The translations under genes were made by a program, and so were the position numbers. From JAJDXO01 sp965207535 (GTDB taxonomy: Bacteria; Pseudomonadota; Alphaproteobacteria; Rhodospirillales; UBA2165), in the NCBI GenBank assembly GCA_965207535.1, contig CBDBMR010000016.1, forward strand, positions 186,001 to 250,000: a DNA stretch of 64,000 nt, written 5' to 3'. This document shows positions 58,185 through 64,000 of this stretch, in pieces (position 1 is the stretch's first letter; every line of letters starts with the position of its first letter). The notes beneath the pieces are model-generated. The model did no database searches. It was not told the origin of the DNA and worked only from the letters and a program-made list of their open reading frames with translations.

Positions 58185-59618
58185 ATGCCCGCCGACCGTA
58201 GATCCGTCGTCATCATCGGCGGCGGCTACTCCGGGGTTGCGTGTGCGGTTCATCTCTCCCGCGCGGCGCGGCAGCCCATCGACATCACGATCGCCGAGCC
58301 CCGGCCCGAGTTGGGCCGCGGCATCGCCCATTCGGCCAAAGACCCCGATCACCGGCTGAACGCGCCGACCCACATCCACTGCCTCTATCCCGACGATATG
58401 GACCACTTTACGGCGTGGTGCGACGCGAAAGCGATCGGCAAAAAAGACCCGCATGCGCTTGACGGCGAGCGGCTTTTTGCCCGCCGATGGGATTACGGAA
58501 CCTATATGGGAGAGCAACTGGCCGCACATCAGGAGGGCAACCCGTCGAATTCCGCGATCACGCATCGGCAGGCCGCCGCCGTTGATATCGCAAAGCAGGG
58601 TAAGGGCGGGCGGGTGTCGTTTGACGACGGCGGACAGCTGAACGCCGATGCCGTCATCCTGACGACGAGCAATGCACCTCCGTCCGTGCCGCCGCCCTTC
58701 CGCGGAGAGGTGGAGGGTCACACGGCCTTTTTTCGCGACCCCTGGGATATCGATGCTCTGGGACGCATTGCGGCCGACGCAAGGATTTTGATTGTCGGCA
58801 CCGGACTGACCATGGCCGATGTCGTGACCACCCTGATGCGCGACGGGCCGGCACGCCGGATCACCGCGGTTTCCCGGCGGGGATTGCTCCCGGCCAGGCA
58901 ACGGAACGAGCCGCCGGACGAGACGCTCTACGAGGCGCTGACCCGCAAACCGTCCAAGTTCGTCGTCCGGCACGGAAAGCCGGATCGGCTGCTCGATGTA
59001 CTCCGTGCGCTGCGCGGCGACATTGCGGCATTGGCCGAACAGGGCCGGGAATGGCATATCGCCTTTGATGACCTTCGTGACGCCGCATCCGAGGTCTGGC
59101 CGGCATTGCCGCGGCCCGAGCAGGCCCGGTTCATGCGTCACCTGCGGCCGTGGTACGAGACCCATCGGTTTCGGCTGCCGCCGCAGAATGCGGAAGCGAT
59201 CGATCGCGGCATGCGGGAGGGGCGCCTCGAATTTCATGCCGCCGATATCGTCGGGGCACATGTGTCGGGAAATTGCCTAGACGTTTCGCTTAAACCGAGA
59301 CGCTCAACACGCGTGGAAGACGCGCTCTATGACGCGGTGGTCAATTGCACGGGGCCGGTCAATGTCGCTTCGGCCGGCGGCAACCCGTTGCTGCATTCTC
59401 TTATCGAGGGCGGGTTGGCGCTCGCCAATCCGTTCGGCCTTGGCCTGGAAGTGGACGACGATTGCCGGGTGCAGAACCGGGACGGTTCGGCTGCCGAGAC
59501 GCTTTACGCGGTCGGCCCGTTGACCCGCGGCCGGTTCGGCGAGAGCAACGGCGTTCCGTTCATCATGATGCAGGCGGTTGCGGTCGGGAAAAAGTTGGCC
59601 GCACAATTCGCCGATTAA
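58185..59618 (+). CDS. FAD/NAD(P)-binding protein (FAD_NAD_binding_9 family)
   Basis: A 477-aa flavoprotein. The Rossmann start VVIIGGGYSGVACAVHLSRA binds FAD; PELGRGIAHSAKDPDHRLNA is typical of the PF13454 family; ILIVGTGLTMADVVTTLM is a second nucleotide-binding motif; the C-terminus has NPFGLGLEVDDDCRV and YAVGPLTRGRFGESNGVPFI. It could be the reductase partner of the Rieske oxygenase or a hydroxylase; no direct proof. Start one base after the acyl-CoA dehydrogenase stop codon. Confidence 0.85.
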   Translation: MPADRRSVVIIGGGYSGVACAVHLSRAARQPIDITIAEPRPELGRGIAHSAKDPDHRLNAPTHIHCLYPDDMDHFTAWCDAKAIGKKDPHALDGERLFARRWDYGTYMGEQLAAHQEGNPSNSAITHRQAAAVDIAKQGKGGRVSFDDGGQLNADAVILTTSNAPPSVPPPFRGEVEGHTAFFRDPWDIDALGRIAADARILIVGTGLTMADVVTTLMRDGPARRITAVSRRGLLPARQRNEPPDETLYEALTRKPSKFVVRHGKPDRLLDVLRALRGDIAALAEQGREWHIAFDDLRDAASEVWPALPRPEQARFMRHLRPWYETHRFRLPPQNAEAIDRGMREGRLEFHAADIVGAHVSGNCLDVSLKPRRSTRVEDALYDAVVNCTGPVNVASAGGNPLLHSLIEGGLALANPFGLGLEVDDDCRVQNRDGSAAETLYAVGPLTRGRFGESNGVPFIMMQAVAVGKKLAAQFAD

Positions 59619-59652
59619 TCGTCGCCGGCTAATCGTCGCCGGCTAATCGTCG
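59616..59652. repeat. 14-bp tandem repeat over two convergent stop codons
   Basis: TAATCGTCGCCGGC at 59616 and 59630, plus a partial third unit at 59644-59652. The first TAA is the stop of the FAD protein gene; the plus-strand CTA at 59643-59645 is the stop of the convergent alcohol dehydrogenase gene. Confidence 0.9.
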
Positions 59653-60659
59653 TAAGTCAGCACGACCTTCAGGCGATCCAACCCCGGCCGGGTCAGGAGC
59701 CTTATGGCTTCGTCCAGTTGCCGGAACGGGACCTGATGGCTCAGCAACGAAGTAATGTCGAGTTTCCCGTTTGCCACCAGTTCGATGCTGGCGGGAAAAT
59801 CGCGGGCCTGCGCGGCGCGGGCATTCAGGATTTGAAGCTCTTTGAAATAGAGTTGGTAAAACGGCAGTTCCGCTTGGTTGGCGGTATAAATGCCGAAGGG
59901 CACGATCCGGCCGCCGATCCGCGCGAGATCCATGGCTTCGCCGAGGACGGGAAGGGCGCCGACGGATTCGATGATGACGTCCGCACCCCGGCCGTCGGTT
60001 GCGGATAGAACCGCGTCATCCGCCTCTTCCCCATGATTGACCGCGAGGTCCGCGCCGAGTTTCAACGCCAAATCGCGCTTTGGCGGATTGCGGGATACCC
60101 CGATGACGGTTCCGGCTCCGGCCGCCTTGGCGAGTTGAATGTGCATCTGCCCGGTGACGCCGAGGCCGGTGATGACGACGGTCTCCCCCGGCTCGATCCG
60201 GGCCATCTCCATGGCGTGAAGACAGGTGGTCAGCACTTGCATCATCGGGGCGGCGGTCAGGTCGATGCCGTCCGGCAGGGCGTACACGTTTTCCGGCCGG
60301 ACGGCGACAAACTGGGCGAACCCGCCGTTTCGCTCGCGCCCCATCAGTTCGCCCACGGGGCAGAGATGAGATTGGCCATGCCGGCAGTGAAAGCACTTTC
60401 CGCAGGTCAGAACCGGGTCGATGAGCACCTTGGCGCCCGGTTTTGCGCCGTCGCGGCTGGTTCCTTCGACCAATTCCCCAACGATCTCGTGGCCCATGAC
60501 CAGGGGATACTTCACCGGAATGCCGCCGGTATAAATCTTCCAGTCCGTGCCGCAGATGCCGGTGCCGGTCACTTGAATGACGGAAGCACCGGTTTCCTTG
60601 GGCTCCGGAATATCGGCCTCGACGACTTTTTCCGGGGCTTCTAGAAGCATTGCTTTCAC
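59643..60659 (-). CDS. zinc-dependent alcohol dehydrogenase (medium chain)
   Basis: A 338-aa MDR-family dehydrogenase. Catalytic zinc: C36 (GICGTDW) and H57 with E58 (GHEIVGE). Structural zinc: C86, C89, C92 and C100 (LTCGKCFHCRHGQSHLC). The NAD(P) motif is VVITGLGVTGQMHIQLAKAA. Typical of sorbitol/threonine-dehydrogenase-like enzymes acting on secondary alcohols; substrate unknown. Confidence 0.92.
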   Translation of the reverse strand: MKAMLLEAPEKVVEADIPEPKETGASVIQVTGTGICGTDWKIYTGGIPVKYPLVMGHEIVGELVEGTSRDGAKPGAKVLIDPVLTCGKCFHCRHGQSHLCPVGELMGRERNGGFAQFVAVRPENVYALPDGIDLTAAPMMQVLTTCLHAMEMARIEPGETVVITGLGVTGQMHIQLAKAAGAGTVIGVSRNPPKRDLALKLGADLAVNHGEEADDAVLSATDGRGADVIIESVGALPVLGEAMDLARIGGRIVPFGIYTANQAELPFYQLYFKELQILNARAAQARDFPASIELVANGKLDITSLLSHQVPFRQLDEAIRLLTRPGLDRLKVVLTYDD

Positions 60660-60746
60660 GGGCGGCGGAACCTTCCGGGTGTTTGATGAAGATTACGGAC
60701 TGCGTTAGATCAGATCATCGCCGGCGGTCCAAGCCATATCGGCCGC

Positions 60747-61838
60747 CTAACGGCCGGTCCGGCCTTGGCCGCCCAGGCTTCGCTTGTCGATGGCCACGGC
60801 CTTGATCAGGGTAAAGACCGGCTGGTCCGGTTTCAGCGCGAGATCATGCGCGGATTTGCGGGTCACCCGCGCAATGATCGGCGCACCGATATCCACCAGC
60901 ACGTCAACTTGCGGTCCGGGCTCGTCGGTCACTTCCACGATCTTGCCGTCAAAGACGTTCAGGATGCTCGAGTCGGCGGGGCGGGTGAGAGCGAGGGACA
61001 CATCCCGGGCGCGGATATGGGCCCGCACGGGCACGCCGTGATCCATTTCCAATCCGGCGACCCGGAGTGTTCCGCCATCGAAGGCCAGATGACCCAGTCC
61101 GAACTCGGCATCGTAGGCTTCGTATGTGGTGGCCAGAACCGCACCCGATTCGTAACGGCCGGTGAGAGGTTTGAGGTCCAATCGGCTCATGATGTCTTCG
61201 ACCGCGCCACTGGCAGCGATCGCCCCATCGGAGACCAGGATCATGTTGTCGGCGAGCCGAATGACCTCTTCGATCTCGTGACTGACATACAACATCGTCA
61301 AATCCACCTCGTCCCGCAGGCGATCCAGAAACGGGAGGATTTCGTTTCGCCGCTGCACATCGATGCCGGCGAGCGGTTCATCCATCAGCAGCAGCCGGGG
61401 CCGGCTGAGAAGCGCGCGGCCAATTGCGACCCGCTGCTGTTCCCCGCCGGAAAGCTTGACCGGACTGCGGTTCATCAGGGGCTGTAAATCCAGCAGGTGG
61501 GCGATCTGCTGGAAATCCGCGCCGGCAGCGGCAGAGGCGCCGTAGAGGAGGTTCCGCCGGACATTCATATGGGGAAATAGGCGGGAGTTTTGAAATACGT
61601 AGCCCACCCGCCGCTTCTCCGGGGGAAGATTGATGCCCGCGGCGGCGTCGAAGAGCACTTCGCCGTCGATCTCTATTTTCCCGGCATCGGGACGGGTGAG
61701 GCCCGCAATCATATCGACGATGGAGGTTTTTCCCGCGCCCGAACGGCCGAACAGCGCCGATATGCTGCCGGCATCCGCATTGAAGTCCGCGCGGATGGCG
61801 AATTGGGGGTACCCCTTCTCGAGTCGGACCGACAGCAC
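60747..61838 (-). CDS. modC: molybdate ABC transporter ATP-binding protein
   Basis: A 363-aa ATPase with Walker A FGRSGAGKTSIVDMI, signature LSGGEQQRVAIGRALL and Walker B LLLMDEPLAGID; a C-terminal TOBE domain (about 295-355: DGKIVEVTDEPGPQVDVLVD) senses or binds molybdate, as in ModC. It lies 2 bp after modB. It powers molybdate import, which supplies cofactor synthesis for the CO-dehydrogenase-type enzyme encoded at 3.4-7.4 kb. Confidence 0.93.
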   Translation of the reverse strand: MLSVRLEKGYPQFAIRADFNADAGSISALFGRSGAGKTSIVDMIAGLTRPDAGKIEIDGEVLFDAAAGINLPPEKRRVGYVFQNSRLFPHMNVRRNLLYGASAAAGADFQQIAHLLDLQPLMNRSPVKLSGGEQQRVAIGRALLSRPRLLLMDEPLAGIDVQRRNEILPFLDRLRDEVDLTMLYVSHEIEEVIRLADNMILVSDGAIAASGAVEDIMSRLDLKPLTGRYESGAVLATTYEAYDAEFGLGHLAFDGGTLRVAGLEMDHGVPVRAHIRARDVSLALTRPADSSILNVFDGKIVEVTDEPGPQVDVLVDIGAPIIARVTRKSAHDLALKPDQPVFTLIKAVAIDKRSLGGQGRTGR

Positions 61839-61840
61839 GA

Positions 61841-62533
61841 TCAGGTCTCCGGCCGGTGCTCATGGCGGCGGACCAGCAATTCCGATGCAATCAGCGCGGC
61901 GAATGCAAGGATGACCGAGACCACGGCCAGGCGGATGGCGACCGCCTCGCCTTCCGGCACCTGGAGCGATGAGAATATGGCGAGCGGAAGCGTGCGGGTT
62001 TCGCCCGGAATGTTCGAGACGAAGGTGATGGTGGCACCGAACTCACCGAGGCTGCGGGCGAAGGCAAGGACGATACCCGTAACCAGGCCCGGGAGCGCCA
62101 GAGGCAGGGTGATGGTGAAAAACGTCCTTATGGGGCCCGCGCCGAGGGTCCGCGCGGCGCGTTCGAGCCCGGGATCCACCGTGTCGAGGGACAGGCGGAT
62201 CGCCCGGACCATCAACGGGAAAGCCATAATCGCGGCGGCGACGGCCGCGCCCTTCCAGGTGAAGATCACGGTGATGCCGAACACGCTCTTCAGGAATCCG
62301 CCGATCGGACCGGTGGTTCCAAACAGCAACAACAGAATCAGGCCGACGACGACCGGCGGCAAGACCAGCGGCAAATGGACGATGCCGTTGAGCACGCTTT
62401 TTCCGGGGAAGGATTTACGGGACAAAAGCCATGCGCAGGCAACGCCGAACGGCAGGCTGACGGCCACGGCCCAAAAGGCGACCTTGAGACTCAGCAGGAT
62501 GGCTTCCCGTTCGATGTCTGAAAGTTCGAACAC
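61841..62533 (-). CDS. modB: molybdate ABC transporter permease
   Basis: A 230-aa permease of about five helices with the ModB pattern: SLPFGVACAWLLSRKSFPGK, GIVHLPLVLPPVVVGLILLL, and the EAA loop RAARTLGAGPIRTFFTITLP; ARSLGEFGATITFVSNIPGE is conserved in ModB. It lies 3 bp after modA. Confidence 0.95.
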   Translation of the reverse strand: MFELSDIEREAILLSLKVAFWAVAVSLPFGVACAWLLSRKSFPGKSVLNGIVHLPLVLPPVVVGLILLLLFGTTGPIGGFLKSVFGITVIFTWKGAAVAAAIMAFPLMVRAIRLSLDTVDPGLERAARTLGAGPIRTFFTITLPLALPGLVTGIVLAFARSLGEFGATITFVSNIPGETRTLPLAIFSSLQVPEGEAVAIRLAVVSVILAFAALIASELLVRRHEHRPET

Positions 62534-62536
62534 GGG

Positions 62537-63310
62537 TCAATCCACCGTGAATCCGTGCCGCGCCAGGCTGACTTGGGCGCCGGTGGAGAACAGGTGGCCG
62601 AAAAAGGCCTGGGCGGAGGCGCCCGACCGGCCGGGGACCAGTGCGGCAAGATAGCGAATGGGCGGATGACGGGAGGCGTCGATCTGGTGCACCACCCGGA
62701 CCCGCGAATTTCGATACGCGTCAGTGGCGTAGACGATTCCCGCACCTGCCTGGTCAAGTTCGACGAACCGCAGGGCTGCCCTGACATTGGCGGCGGGAAT
62801 AAGCCTTTTGCCGACAGCCTTCCAGACGCCGGCGCTGGTCAACGCGGCTTTCGCGTACCGCCCGGCGGGCACGTGCGCAGGGTCGCCCAGGGCAAGCCGT
62901 CCGCCGGACAGCAACGAGGGCAGGGAACGGAGGTCATTCAACGCGGCGGAAGGGCGCTCGGCGGATACCGCGACAACCAACCGATTGGCAGCAAAAAACC
63001 TTCCCGAATCCGGCGCCACGACCTCTCGCTTGACGAGATACCGCATCCACTGAGGATTGGCGGAGATGAAGATGGCCGCCGGCGCACCGCGCGCCAATTG
63101 CTTCGCCAGGACGGAACTGGCGGCGAACGACAATCTAACTTTGACCGCATGTTCGGATTCATGCCGGTTCGCGATTTCCGTGAGAGGGAGCGTCAGGCTC
63201 GAGGCGGCAAAAACCAGTACCTCGCCCGCGTTGCCTTTGGACGACGGCAGGACGACGAATGCCAGGGCGGCAAGGCCGAGCCGCACGGAGAACCTAATGA
63301 AATCAAGCAT
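62537..63310 (-). CDS. modA: molybdate-binding periplasmic protein
   Basis: A 257-aa protein from ATG 63310, six bases after GAGAGGGG. The signal peptide (about residues 1-28) precedes EVLVFAASSLTLPLTEIANR, the anion-binding start of ModA; VRLSFAASSVLAKQL and APAAIFISANPQWMRYLVKR follow, and GAGIVYATDAYRNSRV is the family's last ligand loop. It binds molybdate or tungstate in the periplasm. Confidence 0.94.
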   Translation of the reverse strand: MLDFIRFSVRLGLAALAFVVLPSSKGNAGEVLVFAASSLTLPLTEIANRHESEHAVKVRLSFAASSVLAKQLARGAPAAIFISANPQWMRYLVKREVVAPDSGRFFAANRLVVAVSAERPSAALNDLRSLPSLLSGGRLALGDPAHVPAGRYAKAALTSAGVWKAVGKRLIPAANVRAALRFVELDQAGAGIVYATDAYRNSRVRVVHQIDASRHPPIRYLAALVPGRSGASAQAFFGHLFSTGAQVSLARHGFTVD

Positions 63311-63396
63311 ATGGCCCCTCTCCCGCATGGTTATACCGGCCGCCGGGACGGGAGACCACCGCCGAGTGAGGCCGTAACCCTGGTGAGAATTGCGGG

Positions 63397-64000
63397 TTAA
63401 AGACCGAGCGTGGCGCTGAAGAAGGTGATGCCGACCGACAAAATGAGAATAGCGCCTGCGTGCTCGAGGGCGAGGGCGACAGGGCGTTCGGCAGCCGAGG
63501 TCTTGTCGGCTGCGGCGACGACCGCGCGGCGAAACAGTACGGTCACGGCGCCGATGGCCGACATGGTGAGCGCCATCCCGGCGCTGATGGCGGCGACCAG
63601 GATGACGCCGAAAAGGAGGATGTCGTTGGCGAGCGCGAACAGCATCACCAGGACCGCGCCGGTGCACGGCACCAATCCGGCGATCACCGCCAGAACGGTT
63701 CGCTGACGCCCATCTCCGTGGTGATGCTGGTGGTTAAGTCCGCCTGCGCCGTTGAAGAAGGCGTTCATGACCGCCCGGTAGAGCATGTAGAGCCCGATGA
63801 CGATTATGAGGCCGTAGCTCACCAGCCGTATGCCTTTGGATTCCGCCGGCACACCGCCGATAAATTGTCGAAAGGTCAAATCCACCAGAGAGACCAGGAT
63901 GACGGCGGAGAGCACATGTGTGAGGGCGATTTGTACACCCATAAGCAGGCCTTTGCCGATCCGTGCCTCGTGGCCGACGAAATAGGATGCGACGACCATC
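63397..64000 (-). CDS. NicO/RcnA-like nickel-cobalt transporter (5' end cut by window edge)
   Basis: The last 200 residues of a polytopic membrane protein; the true start lies beyond the window. VASYFVGHEARIGKGLLMGV, IALTHVLSAVILVSLVDL, a His-rich loop (NHQHHHGDG), and IAGLVPCTGAVLVMLFALAN identify the NicO family (Ni/Co efflux or uptake). It is upstream of modA on the same strand with an 86-bp gap. Confidence 0.88.
   Translation of the reverse strand, partial: MVVASYFVGHEARIGKGLLMGVQIALTHVLSAVILVSLVDLTFRQFIGGVPAESKGIRLVSYGLIIVIGLYMLYRAVMNAFFNGAGGLNHQHHHGDGRQRTVLAVIAGLVPCTGAVLVMLFALANDILLFGVILVAAISAGMALTMSAIGAVTVLFRRAVVAAADKTSAAERPVALALEHAGAILILSVGITFFSATLGL

Overview
GC-rich chromosomal DNA from an alphaproteobacterium, probably Rhodospirillales-like. 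The main support is an ETC complex I accessory subunit (NDUFS4 family, found in Alphaproteobacteria and mitochondria), with Mrp, CO-dehydrogenase-type and TRAP/TAXI genes of alphaproteobacterial type. No rRNA, CRISPR array or prophage was seen. Two tRNAs are present (Pro-TGG, Arg-TCT). The genome carries many dispersed palindromic intergenic repeats.

Layout. 1-3.2 kb: DUF1194 protein (cut by the edge), flavin monooxygenase, small lipoprotein, alpha/beta hydrolase. 3.4-7.4 kb: molybdenum-hydroxylase operon (coxS, coxM, XdhC, MoeA-like/MocA fusion) with no large catalytic subunit in the window. 7.6-15.1 kb: a ten-gene Mrp-type cation/proton antiporter operon with three D-type subunits and no full-length MrpA. 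15.2-17.8 kb: a thiXYZ-type ABC transporter behind a TPP riboswitch. 18.1-20.9 kb: GFA protein, DUF192 protein, a DctP-like protein without signal peptide, O-methyltransferase.

21.3-25.5 kb is the most unusual part. A Cre-like tyrosine recombinase lies between two inverted 34-bp lox-like sites that share one asymmetric 8-bp spacer, the geometry of an invertible DNA segment. Directly beside it are a TbpB-like surface lipoprotein, preceded by a start-overlapping leader ORF that duplicates its own 5' end, and a Slam-type outer-membrane translocon (type XI secretion). Just after the Slam stop codon lies a diverged copy of the last 16 codons of the DctP-like gene at 19.9 kb, which suggests that rearrangement placed this block here.

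26-61 kb is a catabolic region: three acetolactate-synthase-like TPP enzymes, acyl-CoA dehydrogenases, enoyl-CoA hydratase, PdxA/TphB-like dehydrogenase, LigB-type extradiol dioxygenase, aldehyde dehydrogenase, TAXI-TRAP transporter, ring-opening amidohydrolase, LigI-like hydrolase, MaoC proteins, and a Rieske oxygenase next to a glutamine-synthetase-like ligase. The mix points to breakdown of aromatic or N-heterocyclic acids, but the substrate cannot be read from sequence. 60.7-64 kb: modABC molybdate uptake, which would serve the molybdenum enzymes, and the edge of a Ni/Co exporter-type gene.
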